Assembly (NCBI GenBank): GCA_964620595.1
Contig: CAZUHP010000014.1
Span: forward strand, 9,895-73,894
Length of the DNA stretch: 64,000 nt
Reading direction: 5' to 3'
Origin: Desulfocarbo sp964620595
Lineage (GTDB): Bacteria > Desulfobacterota > Desulfarculia > Desulfarculales > Desulfarculaceae
The notes below the pieces were generated by a model. That model did not search any database. It was not told where the DNA came from and was given only the letters and a program-made list of their open reading frames with translations. The translations under genes and the position numbers were made by a program. Below are positions 19,997 through 27,960 of this stretch, piece by piece. Positions within the stretch are counted from its first letter, which is position 1; every line of letters begins with the position of its first letter.

Positions 19997-20875
19997 ATGT
20001 TCAAGGGAGCCTTGGTGGCCATCGTAACCCCGTTCACGAACGGCACTGTGGATGAGGAGGCCCTGCGCCAGCTCATCGAGTTCCAGATCGAGAACGGAGC
20101 CAGCGGCATAGTGCCCTGCGGCACCACCGGAGAATCGCCCACCCTCTCTCACGAGGAGCACAAGCGGGTGATCGAGATCACGGTGGACCAGGTGAAAAAG
20201 CGCGTGCCCGTGGTGGCCGGCGCGGGCTCCAACAACACCGCCGAGGCCATCGACCTCACCAAGCACGCCAAGGCGGTGGGCGCGGACGCGGCCCTGCACA
20301 TCACCCCCTACTACAACAAGCCCACCCAGGAGGGCATCTACCGCCACTACCAGACCATCGCCCGGGAAACCGGCTTCCCCCTGGTGCCCTACAACATCGC
20401 CGGCCGCACCGGGGTGAACATCGAGCCGGCCACCATGGCCCGCCTGGCCGAGCTGCCCGAGGTGGTGGCCGTGAAGGAGGCCAGCGGCAACCTGGGCCAG
20501 ATGGCCGAGATCGTGCGCCTGTGCGGTGACAAGCTCACCCTGCTTTCCGGCGACGACAACTTGATCCTGCCGGTCCTGGCCATCGGCGGCGCCGGGGTCA
20601 TCAGCGTGATCGCCAACATCGCCCCCCGCCAGACCGCTGACATCTGCGCGGCCTGGGAGGCGGGCGACGTCGGCAAGGCCCGCGAGCTCTACTACAAGCT
20701 CCTGCCCTTGTGCAAGGCCATGTTCCTGGAGACCAACCCCATACCGGTCAAGACCGCGGCCGCGCTCATGGGCCTCATCCCGGACGGCTCCCTGCGGCTG
20801 CCCATGTGCGAGATGGCCCCGGCCAATCTGGAAAAGCTCAAGCAGGTCTTGGCCGATAACGGGCTGCTCAACTAG
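19997..20875 (+). CDS. dapA: 4-hydroxy-tetrahydrodipicolinate synthase
   Basis: Condenses pyruvate with aspartate semialdehyde, the first lysine-specific step. 292 residues, normal length. The CGTTGESPTLS loop, the ITPYYNKP tyrosine region and the Schiff-base lysine in VVAVKEASGN (Lys160) are intact. ATG follows AAGGAGA. dapB begins 15 bp after its stop. Confidence 0.97.
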   Translation: MFKGALVAIVTPFTNGTVDEEALRQLIEFQIENGASGIVPCGTTGESPTLSHEEHKRVIEITVDQVKKRVPVVAGAGSNNTAEAIDLTKHAKAVGADAALHITPYYNKPTQEGIYRHYQTIARETGFPLVPYNIAGRTGVNIEPATMARLAELPEVVAVKEASGNLGQMAEIVRLCGDKLTLLSGDDNLILPVLAIGGAGVISVIANIAPRQTADICAAWEAGDVGKARELYYKLLPLCKAMFLETNPIPVKTAAALMGLIPDGSLRLPMCEMAPANLEKLKQVLADNGLLN

Positions 20876-20890
20876 GGAGGTTTGCCGAGT

Positions 20891-21697
20891 ATGGTACGCA
20901 TTGCAGTGGCCGGCGCGGCTGGCCGCATGGGAGGGCGCATCATCCACGCCATTGCCTCCCAGGCCGAGGCCGAGCTGGCCGCGGCCTTCGAGGCCCCGGG
21001 GCATCCCATGGTGGGCCGCTCCATTGCCGAGGCGGCCGGCCTGGCCGGTGTCCAGGGGCAGGTGGGCGACGACGCGGCCCAGGCCCTGGCCTCGGCCGAC
21101 GTGCTCATAGACTTCACCGCCCCGGAAGCCACCCTGGCCCACGCCGAGGCCGCGGCCCGGGCCGGCAAGGCCCTGGTCATAGGCACCACCGGCCTGGACC
21201 AGGCCCAGCAGGAGGCCCTGGCCAGCCACGCCAAGCAGGTGCCCCTGGTCTATGCGCCCAACATGAGCGTGGGCATGAACCTCATGTTCAAGCTGGTGGG
21301 CATGATGGCCGAGGTCCTGGGGCCGGACTACGCCCTGGAGTTGGTGGAGGCCCACCACGACCAGAAAAAGGACGCCCCCTCGGGCACTGCGGTCAAGCTC
21401 CTGGACGAGCTGGCCAAGGCCCGGGGCTGGGACCCGGAGGCGGCCTGCACCCACGGCCGCAAGGGCCTGGTGGGCGCCCGGCCCAAGGACGAGATCGGGG
21501 TCAGCGTGATCCGCGGCGGCGACATCGTGGGCGACCACACCGTGTATTTCATCGGCCAGGGCGAGCGCCTGGAGCTCACCCACCGGGCCCACTCCCGCGA
21601 TACCTTTGCCCGGGGCGCGGTGCGCGCCGCCCTGTGGGTGGCGGCCAGGGAGCCCGGCCTGTATGACATGCAGGACGTGCTGGGCCTGAAGGGATAG
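20891..21697 (+). CDS. dapB: 4-hydroxy-tetrahydrodipicolinate reductase
   Basis: NAD(P)H-dependent reductase of the lysine pathway. 268 residues from ATG 20891, chosen because AGGGAGG lies 10 bp upstream; a TTG at 20882 would crowd that site. The nucleotide loop AGAAGRMG is at residues 7-14, with GTTGLD, the APNMSVGMN motif, and the catalytic EAHHDQKKDAPSGTA segment containing the conserved His pair and Lys. Length is normal. Confidence 0.96.
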   Translation: MVRIAVAGAAGRMGGRIIHAIASQAEAELAAAFEAPGHPMVGRSIAEAAGLAGVQGQVGDDAAQALASADVLIDFTAPEATLAHAEAAARAGKALVIGTTGLDQAQQEALASHAKQVPLVYAPNMSVGMNLMFKLVGMMAEVLGPDYALELVEAHHDQKKDAPSGTAVKLLDELAKARGWDPEAACTHGRKGLVGARPKDEIGVSVIRGGDIVGDHTVYFIGQGERLELTHRAHSRDTFARGAVRAALWVAAREPGLYDMQDVLGLKG

Positions 21698-21706
21698 GGA
21701 GCAGCC

Positions 21707-22501
21707 ATGGCCGTTGACACCAGTTTGATCCTGGCAGAGAAAGCCGTGGTGCGCGTGGCGCATGACGGCAAGGTGCGTTACGGGCTGTGGAGCCAGGGCC
21801 GCATCCGCCTGTACGAGGGCTCACCCTTTGCCGGCGGCCGCCTGGGCAAGCACTACGCCGCCTTGAAGGACGTGCGCCTCCTGGCCCCTTGCCGACCCTC
21901 CAAGATCGTCTGCGTGGGGCGCAACTACGCTGCCCACGCCAAGGAGCTGGGCCACGAGGTGCCCGACCAGACGCCCATCATCTTCCTCAAGCCGGCCAGC
22001 TCGGTCATCGGCCCGGGCGATACCATCAAGCGCCCGCCCGGTGCCACCCGGGTGGACCACGAGGCCGAGCTGGGCGTGGTCATGGCCAAAAAATGCCGGA
22101 ACGTCTCGCCCGAGGAGGCCCTGGACTACGTCCTGGGCTATACCTGCGTCAACGACGTGACCGAGCGCGACCTGCAAAAGGCCGACGTGCAGTGGACCAG
22201 GGCCAAGGGCTTCGACACCTTCTGCCCCCTGGGCCCGGTCATCGCCCTGGGGATCCAGCCCCAGGAGCTTTACGTGCGCTGCTACCTGGACGGCCACCTC
22301 AAGCAGGACGGCCACACCTCGGACCAGATATTCCCGGTGGACCGCCTGATCTCTTTCATCAGCCAGGTGATGACCCTAAACCCCGGTGACGTGATCGCCA
22401 CCGGCACGCCCGAGGGCGTGGGGCCCATGAACGCCGGCCAGGAGGTGGTGATCGAGGTGGAGCAGGTGGGGCGCTTGATCAACCCCGTGGCCGAAAGGTA
22501 G
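21707..22501 (+). CDS. Fumarylacetoacetate hydrolase family protein
   Basis: 264 residues, ATG 21707, nine bases after dapB. The FAH-fold C-terminal domain shows CVGRNYAAHAKELGHEVP, the metal-binding HEAELGVV glutamates, the second ligand region CVNDVTERDLQ, and the closing TGTPEGVGPM. These are common in acylpyruvase, 2-hydroxyhepta-diene-dioate isomerase and oxaloacetate-acting relatives. The exact substrate cannot be told. It is tightly linked to the dap genes and likely co-transcribed; the metabolic reason is not evident. Confidence 0.85.
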   Translation: MAVDTSLILAEKAVVRVAHDGKVRYGLWSQGRIRLYEGSPFAGGRLGKHYAALKDVRLLAPCRPSKIVCVGRNYAAHAKELGHEVPDQTPIIFLKPASSVIGPGDTIKRPPGATRVDHEAELGVVMAKKCRNVSPEEALDYVLGYTCVNDVTERDLQKADVQWTRAKGFDTFCPLGPVIALGIQPQELYVRCYLDGHLKQDGHTSDQIFPVDRLISFISQVMTLNPGDVIATGTPEGVGPMNAGQEVVIEVEQVGRLINPVAER

Positions 22502-22520
22502 ACGACCCGCCCCGCTAGGC

Positions 22521-22612
22521 GGGACGACGGGGGCGACGGGGGCGACAAGGGCGGGACGACGGGGGGCGACGGGGAACCACGAGGCAAGACGAGGGGGCGG
22601 GACTAGGGGGCG
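22521..22612 (+). repeat. GGCGACGGGG array downstream of FAH gene
   Basis: Variable units such as GGGACGACGGGGGCGACGGG, degenerating rightward, after a small CCCGCC/GGCGGG hairpin that follows the FAH stop. Gene orientation. Confidence 0.75.
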
Positions 22613-22680
22613 GCCAGATGGACTGGGGGTCTCCGGCCTGCCCGCGATTCCTGACAACTCTTAAGGATAAGGGGGGAACC

Positions 22681-23304
22681 ATGAAGAAGACTGTCAAGAG
22701 GCTGAGCTGGTTGATCCTGGTTTGCTGCCTGCTGCTGGCGGCCGGCCAGGCCTGGGCCGCGGGGCAGCTCGTTTTGGGCAACCGCATTCCCCGCGACTAC
22801 TTCATAACCGTGGGTACCGGCCAGAGCGACGTGGGCGTGCACACCGGCTCCTATGACGCGGCCCTGAAGCAGGCGGGCATCGAGAACTGCAACATCATCA
22901 CCTATTCCTCGGTCATGCCGCCCCAGGCCCGGGAAGTGCAGCGCCCGGCCAAGCTGGCCCACGGCTCGGTCATGGAAACCATCATGGCCGACATGAGCGG
23001 CAACCAGGGTGAACTCATCACCGCCGGGCTCATAACCTGGAAGGTGTGGGACAAGAAGCTCAAGAAGTACATCGGCGGGTTCGTGGCCGAATACCACGGG
23101 CACGCCATCGAGGAAACCGCCAGGCAGAACCTTCTGGCCGCCCAAAAGGGCATGAACGAGCGCCGGGGCTACAGCAAGGCCAACTATGAGATACGGGACA
23201 CCAAGATCATCATCAAGAGCCTGGTGCCCAAGAAGGAATACGGCACCGTGATCGTGGCCATCGGCTTTTTGAACTACATCTACCCGGTGGTGGAGCAGAA
23301 CTGA
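22681..23304 (+). CDS. Pyruvoyl-dependent arginine decarboxylase-like protein with signal peptide
   Basis: 207 residues, ATG 22681 after a G-rich ribosome site. Residues from about 28 onward follow the pyruvoyl-dependent arginine decarboxylase family: PRDYFITVGTGQSDVGVHTG, NIITYSSVMPPQA with the self-cleaving Ser76-Ser77 pair that would generate the pyruvoyl group, and GGFVAEYHG with the conserved Glu. The N-terminus MKKTVKRLSWLILVCCLLL ending AWA is a textbook secretion signal, unusual for this normally cytoplasmic enzyme. It lies between dapB/FAH and dapL. It could make agmatine in the periplasm, or it may be a non-enzymatic paralogue. There is no adjacent agmatinase or antiporter. Confidence 0.8.
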   Translation: MKKTVKRLSWLILVCCLLLAAGQAWAAGQLVLGNRIPRDYFITVGTGQSDVGVHTGSYDAALKQAGIENCNIITYSSVMPPQAREVQRPAKLAHGSVMETIMADMSGNQGELITAGLITWKVWDKKLKKYIGGFVAEYHGHAIEETARQNLLAAQKGMNERRGYSKANYEIRDTKIIIKSLVPKKEYGTVIVAIGFLNYIYPVVEQN

Positions 23305-23457
23305 CCGCTGCCGGGCAGCGCCGGCGGGGTGGGCCCGTCAGGAAGCTCAAGAGCCTGTAGCGATTTCTGAATCGGAAATGCGGCCCAGGCCAGAGGGGCC
23401 TGGCCACCATGCGCGCGGGCTATCGACTGATCAACGGTTTGGCGACCGAGGGAGAAC

Positions 23458-24624
23458 ATGGGATTCGACAGAGCAGAGCGGCTGAAAAAGCTTCCCCCTT
23501 ACCTCTTTCAGGAGATCGACCGACTGCGCGACGAGGTGCGCGCCCGGGGCGTGGACATAATCGACCTGGGCGTGGGGGACCCTGACCAGCCCACCCCGCC
23601 CCACGTGATAAAAAAGCTGCAAGAGGCCTGCGAGGACCCCGCCACCCACCGCTACCCGGCCTATTCGGGCATGAACCGTTTCCGCGACGCTGCGGCCTCC
23701 TGGTTCGAGCGCCGCTTCGGCCTGAAGCTGGACCCGGCCAGCCAGGTCATCACCCTCATCGGCTCCAAGGAGGGCCTGGCCCATTTCCCCTTGGCCTTCA
23801 TAAACCCCGGGGACGTGGTGCTCTGCCCCAGCCCGGCCTACCCGGTGTACAGCGCCTCCACCATCATGGCCGGCGGCGAGCCCTATGAAGTGCCCCTGCT
23901 CAAGGACAACCGCTTCCTGCCCGACCTCGCGGCCATACCGGCCGAGGTGCTGGCCCGGGCCAAGGTGCTCATCATCAACTACCCCAACAACCCCACCGCC
24001 GCCGTGGCGGATCTGGACTTCTACCGCCAGGTGGTGGCCTTTGCCCGCGAGCACGGCCTCATGGTGGTTTCGGACGCGGCTTACACCGAGATAGCCTACG
24101 ACGGCTACCGCCCCCCCAGCTTCCTCAACGCCGAGGGCGCCCTGGAGGTGGGCATCGAGTTCCACAGCCTGTCCAAGACCTACAACATGACCGGCTGGCG
24201 CCTGGGGTTCGCGGTGGGCAATGCCGAGTTGGTGGGCGGCCTGGGCATGGTCAAGAGCCAGATCGACTCCGGCGCCTTCGATGCGGTGCAGATAGCCGGC
24301 ATAGCCGCCCTGGAGGGCGACCAGAAGTGCGTGGCCGACATGTGCGCCCTCTACCAGCAGCGGCGCGACGTGCTGGTCAAGGGCCTCCAGGGCCTGGGCC
24401 TGGCCGTGGAGCCGCCCCGCGCCACCTTCTACGTGTGGTGCCCCTGCCCGCCGGGGGTGACCAGCGCCGAGTTCACCAAGCGGCTCCTGAACGAGTGCGG
24501 CATCGTCACCACCCCGGGCAATGGTTTCGGTGCCCCCGGGGAGGGCTTCGTGCGCTTTGCCCTCACCGTGGACAAGGAGCGCCTGGCCGAGGCAATGGAC
24601 CGCCTGGCCAAGTTGAGCTTTTGA
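23458..24624 (+). CDS. dapL: LL-diaminopimelate aminotransferase
   Basis: Class I/II PLP aminotransferase converting tetrahydrodipicolinate directly to LL-diaminopimelate, bypassing dapD, dapC and dapE. 388 residues. It shows DLGVGDPDQPTP near the N-terminus, the NYPNNPT motif, and the Schiff-base lysine in SLSKTYNMTGWR (Lys240). ATG 23458 follows GAGGGAGAAC. Its place among dapF, dapA, dapB and lysA supports DapL over a generic aspartate aminotransferase. Confidence 0.88.
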   Translation: MGFDRAERLKKLPPYLFQEIDRLRDEVRARGVDIIDLGVGDPDQPTPPHVIKKLQEACEDPATHRYPAYSGMNRFRDAAASWFERRFGLKLDPASQVITLIGSKEGLAHFPLAFINPGDVVLCPSPAYPVYSASTIMAGGEPYEVPLLKDNRFLPDLAAIPAEVLARAKVLIINYPNNPTAAVADLDFYRQVVAFAREHGLMVVSDAAYTEIAYDGYRPPSFLNAEGALEVGIEFHSLSKTYNMTGWRLGFAVGNAELVGGLGMVKSQIDSGAFDAVQIAGIAALEGDQKCVADMCALYQQRRDVLVKGLQGLGLAVEPPRATFYVWCPCPPGVTSAEFTKRLLNECGIVTTPGNGFGAPGEGFVRFALTVDKERLAEAMDRLAKLSF

Positions 24625-24640
24625 AGAAAGGGCAGGGCAG

Positions 24641-25162
24641 GTGGCCACCCCCGAACCCGCGCCGGTGGAGGTGTTCATCGGCCTGGGTTCCAACCTGGGC
24701 GATGCCAAGGCCCACCTCAGGGCCGGGCTGGAAGGCCTGGCCGGGCTGGAGGGCTATGAGCCGCTGGCCGTGTCCTCGCTATACCTCACCGCGCCGGTGG
24801 GGCCGCAGGACCAGCCGCCCTTTTGCAACGCGGTGGCCCGTGGTAGGTTTAGGGGGAGCGCCCGCGAGCTGCTGGGGCACCTGCTGGCCATAGAGCAGAC
24901 CCGGGGGCGCCGGCGCGAGCTGCACTGGGGCCCGCGCACCTTGGACCTGGACCTCCTGCTCTTTGGCCGGGAGATCATCCAGGAGCCGGACCTGGTGGTG
25001 CCCCACCCGGAGATGCACCGCCGGGCCTTTGTGCTGGTGCCCCTCATGGAGCTGGCCCCGGAGCTGAAGCTGCCCCGCTGGCAAAAGACCGCGGCCGAGT
25101 TGTACCAGGCCCTCACCCCCCGGGAGCGGGCCGAGCAGGCAATAGAGCCCACCCCCTGGTAA
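24641..25162 (+). CDS. folK: 6-hydroxymethyl-7,8-dihydropterin pyrophosphokinase
   Basis: Pyrophosphoryl transfer in folate synthesis. 173 residues from GTG 24641 with GGGCAGGG upstream. Signatures are FIGLGSNLGD near residue 12, the NAVARG/RTLDLDLLLFG block with the catalytic Asp pair, and the HPEMHRRAFVLVPL segment. It starts 16 bp after dapL. A G-rich stretch and an assembly gap follow. Confidence 0.95.
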   Translation: MATPEPAPVEVFIGLGSNLGDAKAHLRAGLEGLAGLEGYEPLAVSSLYLTAPVGPQDQPPFCNAVARGRFRGSARELLGHLLAIEQTRGRRRELHWGPRTLDLDLLLFGREIIQEPDLVVPHPEMHRRAFVLVPLMELAPELKLPRWQKTAAELYQALTPRERAEQAIEPTPW

Positions 25163-25169
25163 GGGGGGG

Positions 25170-25269
25170 NNNNNNNNNNNNNNNNNNNNNNNNNNNNNNN
25201 NNNNNNNNNNNNNNNNNNNNNNNNNNNNNNNNNNNNNNNNNNNNNNNNNNNNNNNNNNNNNNNNNNNNN
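25170..25269. other. Assembly gap of 100 N inside a G-rich array
   Basis: Exactly 100 N, flanked on the left by a run of G and on the right by GGGGCGAGAAGGGCGGGG. The gap most likely marks one of the GGCGACGGGG-type arrays that the assembly could not cross. The true length is unknown. Confidence 0.9.
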
Positions 25270-25316
25270 GGGGGCGAGAAGGGCGGGGATGGGCCCTTTG
25301 TGACGCGCCGCGACCC

Positions 25317-25679
25317 ATGCCCCGCCAAGGGCGGCCGGGAGGCCGCCTGTCCAGCGGGGCGGATTGGATACAGCCGTTGGGAATCTGGAACCTGATCAAG
25401 TTCGGGCTCATCGCCCTGGCGGTGTGGCTCTTGTACCGCAGCGTGCGCAGCCTGCTGAGCGGGCGGCCCTCCTCCCGGCCCATGCCCCGCGGGCCGGACC
25501 AGGTGATAGACGTGATGGTGCAGGACCCCCAGTGCGGCACCTACCTCCCCCGCCACGAGGCCATCAAGGCCTGGGCCTTTGGCGAGGAGCGCTTCTTTTG
25601 CTCCGAGGCCTGCCGCGATGCCTTCTTGCAAGGCAAAAAGCCCCAAGAACAAAAAGAGGACGCCCGCCCCAACGGGTAG
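25317..25679 (+). CDS. Small membrane-anchored protein with Cys cluster (PP0621-like)
   Basis: 120 residues from ATG 25317. The start is uncertain because the assembly gap lies 48 bp upstream and the first 20 residues look atypical; TTG at 25377 is an alternative. It has one membrane segment, LIKFGLIALAVWLLYRSV, then a soluble domain with DPQCGTYLPRHEAI and FFCSEACRDAFL. This is a TRASH-like or PP0621-like metal-binding pattern. Function unknown. It lies between folK and the transaldolase gene. Confidence 0.65.
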   Translation: MPRQGRPGGRLSSGADWIQPLGIWNLIKFGLIALAVWLLYRSVRSLLSGRPSSRPMPRGPDQVIDVMVQDPQCGTYLPRHEAIKAWAFGEERFFCSEACRDAFLQGKKPQEQKEDARPNG

Positions 25680-25715
25680 AGTGGAAACCAACGCAGTCAT
25701 GATTAGGGAGCCGAG

Positions 25716-26360
25716 ATGAAGATATTTATCGACACCGCGGACATCGACGAAATCCGTGAGGCCAAGTCCCTGGGCATCCTGGACGGGGTGACCACCAACC
25801 CCTCCCTTGTGGCCAAGACCGGCAAGCCTTTTGAGCAGTGCATCAAGGAGATCCTGGCCGAGGTGCCCGGTCCGGTGAGCGTGGAGGTGACCGCCACCGA
25901 CCACGACGGCATGGTCAAGGAAGCCGAAACATATGCCAAGTGGGCGGACAACGTGGTGGTCAAGGTGCCCATCATCAAAGAGGGGCTCAAGGCCACCAAG
26001 ACCCTCAGCGACCAGGGCATCAAGGTCAACGTGACCCTGTGCTTCTCCCCCATGCAGGCACTTCTGGCCGCCAAGGCTGGCGCCGCCTACATCAGCCCCT
26101 TTGTGGGCCGCCTGGACGACATCTCCAGCGACGGCATGGAGCTGATCAGCCAGGTGGTGGAGATCTACGACAACTACGCCTTTGACACCGAGGTGTTGGT
26201 GGCCTCGGTGCGCAATCCCCTGCACGTGGTGCAGGCCGCCCTCATGGGCGCCGACGTGGCCACCATACCCCTGAAGGTAATAGACGCGCTCCTCAAACAC
26301 CCCCTCACCGACATCGGCCTGGAAAAGTTCCTGGCCGACTGGGAAAAACGCAAGGCCTGA
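25716..26360 (+). CDS. fsa: Transaldolase / fructose-6-phosphate aldolase family protein
   Basis: Class I aldolase of the small (TalC/MipB) group. 214 residues, normal for the subfamily. The N-terminal MKIFIDTADIDEIREA, the GVTTNPSLVAKTG loop and the Schiff-base lysine in VVKVPIIKEG (Lys83) are present. Whether it transfers dihydroxyacetone (transaldolase) or acts as an aldolase cannot be settled by eye. It runs together with pgsA, 22 bp downstream. Confidence 0.92.
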   Translation: MKIFIDTADIDEIREAKSLGILDGVTTNPSLVAKTGKPFEQCIKEILAEVPGPVSVEVTATDHDGMVKEAETYAKWADNVVVKVPIIKEGLKATKTLSDQGIKVNVTLCFSPMQALLAAKAGAAYISPFVGRLDDISSDGMELISQVVEIYDNYAFDTEVLVASVRNPLHVVQAALMGADVATIPLKVIDALLKHPLTDIGLEKFLADWEKRKA

Positions 26361-26382
26361 AGCCAGGGAGCAGACCCTTGCC

Positions 26383-26982
26383 ATGACGCCCCCGCCGTCC
26401 AAGGAAGACCTCTTCAGCCTGCCCAACCTGCTCAGCCTGGTGCGGGTGGGCTCCATCCCCGTGCTGGTGCTGATGATCTACCTGGACGGCCCGGCCTGGT
26501 GCCGGGCTGCGGGGGCGGTCTTCTTCGTGGCCGGGCTCACCGACCTGGCCGACGGCTGGCTGGCCCGGCGCATGAAAAAGGTGAGCGTGCTGGGCCAGTA
26601 CCTGGACCCGGTGGCGGACAAGCTCCTGATCGCCTCGCTCTTGATCGTTCTGGTGGGGGTGGACCGGGCGCCGGCCTGGATGGCTATCCTCATGATATGC
26701 CGGGAGATAGCGGTTACGGGCATGAGAGCGCTGGCCGCCATCCAGGGCTTTGCGGTGCCCAGCGACCTGTGGGGCAAGTGGAAGACCGCGGTGCAGATGC
26801 TGGCCGTGTTCCTCTTGATAATCCACTACCCCCTGGCCGGGTTCGACCCCCACTTCTGGGGCATGGTGGCCCTGTGGGTGGCAGTGGCCATAACTGTCTG
26901 GTCCGGCATGGGATATTTCATCCGTTTCCAGCGCGAGCTGGGGCACCGGGCCAACCACGGTTCCGGGCCTTTTTCAACTTGA
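26383..26982 (+). CDS. pgsA: CDP-diacylglycerol-glycerol-3-phosphate 3-phosphatidyltransferase
   Basis: Integral-membrane enzyme of phosphatidylglycerol synthesis. 199 residues. The CDP-alcohol phosphotransferase signature reads DLADGWLARR, then GQYLDPVADK, with the catalytic Asp residues intact. The start LFSLPNLLSLVRV is typical, and several hydrophobic helices follow. The stop codon overlaps the -35 box of the tRNA-Gly promoter. Confidence 0.93.
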   Translation: MTPPPSKEDLFSLPNLLSLVRVGSIPVLVLMIYLDGPAWCRAAGAVFFVAGLTDLADGWLARRMKKVSVLGQYLDPVADKLLIASLLIVLVGVDRAPAWMAILMICREIAVTGMRALAAIQGFAVPSDLWGKWKTAVQMLAVFLLIIHYPLAGFDPHFWGMVALWVAVAITVWSGMGYFIRFQRELGHRANHGSGPFST

Positions 26983-27006
26983 CAAGGCCACGATATCTGC
27001 TATCAT
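26979..27006 (+). promoter_or_regulatory. tRNA-Gly promoter
   Basis: TTGACA (26979..26984), 16 bp, TATCAT (27001..27006), 15 bp before the tRNA. The -35 overlaps the pgsA stop. Confidence 0.75.
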
Positions 27007-27020
27007 TTCGCCTCAGCCGA

Positions 27021-27082
<62 letters not shown>

Positions 27083-27095
<13 letters not shown>

Positions 27096-27198
27096 ACCAG
27101 AGTCCGACCAGCCGGCTCCCTTGCTCAGAGGGGGCCGGTTTTTTGGGGGGCCTCACCGCCTGTCTCCCGCTCCAACCAGAGTCCGACCAGCCGGCTCC
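27083..27198 (+). repeat. Direct repeat of tRNA-Gly 3' end and flank
   Basis: A 37-bp perfect direct repeat at 27083..27119 and 27162..27198, offset 79 bp. It contains the last acceptor bases with CCA plus downstream sequence and the first arm of the terminator. A more degenerate third copy may occupy about 27228..27306. Confidence 0.85.
27112..27144 (+). terminator. Rho-independent terminator 1 of tRNA-Gly
   Basis: CCGGCTCCCT pairs with AGGGGGCCGG (one G-U pair), 7-nt loop, followed by six T. Confidence 0.88.
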
Positions 27199-27223
27199 TT
27201 TACTTGAAAGGGGCCGGTTTTTT
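27191..27223 (+). terminator. Rho-independent terminator 2 (duplicated copy)
   Basis: CCGGCTCCTT pairs with AAGGGGCCGG, followed by six T. It lies in the second copy of the tRNA-flank repeat, with loop and stem changes that keep pairing. Confidence 0.8.
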
Positions 27224-27360
27224 GTGGGATTCAACTACCGCGTTTTACCCCTACCAGGGCCAGCCACCCGCAGCCCATTTGCACAAAAAGGGCCGGTTTT
27301 TGGGGGGAGAGGCAGGTCTTGCATGGGCACCCAAGGAGGCCGTGAGGGTAGGGGAGATCT

Positions 27361-27430
27361 GCCCCCCGCCCCTCGCCCTCCCGTCGCCCGTCCCCCGTCG
27401 CCCGCCCCCGTCGCCCCCCCGCCCCCCGTT
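27361..27430 (-). repeat. GGCGACGGGG array downstream of thioesterase gene
   Basis: Reverse complement of the array motif (CCCGTCGCC units), directly after the stop of the minus-strand thioesterase gene. The G-rich strand is therefore again the coding strand of the upstream gene. Confidence 0.78.
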
Positions 27431-27442
27431 CCGCGGGGGTGA

Positions 27443-27868
27443 TTACTGGCAGCGCTTCTGGTATTGCTCCAGCTTGCGCCGGAACCAGTCCGGGATCTCC
27501 ATCTTGGTGAAGTGGTCCAGGTCCAGGCAGACCGTCACGTTGTGGCCGGTCACCACCAGGGTTTCCTCCTCGCCGGAGAGGTAGGTGGTGTAGCCCCAGG
27601 TGATGGAGGTGCGGCCGATGTTCAGCACCCTCACCTCCACCTCGATCCGGTCGCCGAACCGCAGGGGGCGGCGGAAGTCGCTCTCCAGGTGCACGGTGGG
27701 GAAGCCGAACCGGTGCTCGTGCAGCACCGTGGCGTAGTCGATCTCCAGCTCCGCGCTGAAGAACTCCTCCAGGGCTATGTGGAAGTAATCCAGGAAACGG
27801 GGGTAATAGACAATGCCCGCGTTGTCGATATCCGCGAAACGTACCTTCAAGTGAGCGCGGAACGCCAT
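27443..27868 (-). CDS. Hotdog-fold acyl-CoA thioesterase (4HBT/YbgC type)
   Basis: 141 residues. VRFADIDNAGIVYYPRFLDY is the active-site signature of 4-hydroxybenzoyl-CoA/YbgC-type thioesterases, with Asp as catalytic base. It is followed by the FPTVHLESDFRRPLRFGD strand and central-helix region. It hydrolyses an acyl- or aroyl-CoA in the cytoplasm; the specificity cannot be read. It lies 92 bp downstream of the chemoreceptor gene on the same strand and would fall in the same sigma-54-driven unit. That hints, as inference, at a benzoyl- or aminobenzoyl-CoA substrate linked to the pad locus. Confidence 0.85.
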   Translation of the reverse strand: MAFRAHLKVRFADIDNAGIVYYPRFLDYFHIALEEFFSAELEIDYATVLHEHRFGFPTVHLESDFRRPLRFGDRIEVEVRVLNIGRTSITWGYTTYLSGEEETLVVTGHNVTVCLDLDHFTKMEIPDWFRRKLEQYQKRCQ

Positions 27869-27960
27869 GGCTCTCCTTTGGTTTCGGGATCAGCCGGGCC
27901 TTCTGGCGCCGGCCCGGCACATGCAGGCGCCGTCCGAGGGGATAAGCTTCCGCCCTGGGC

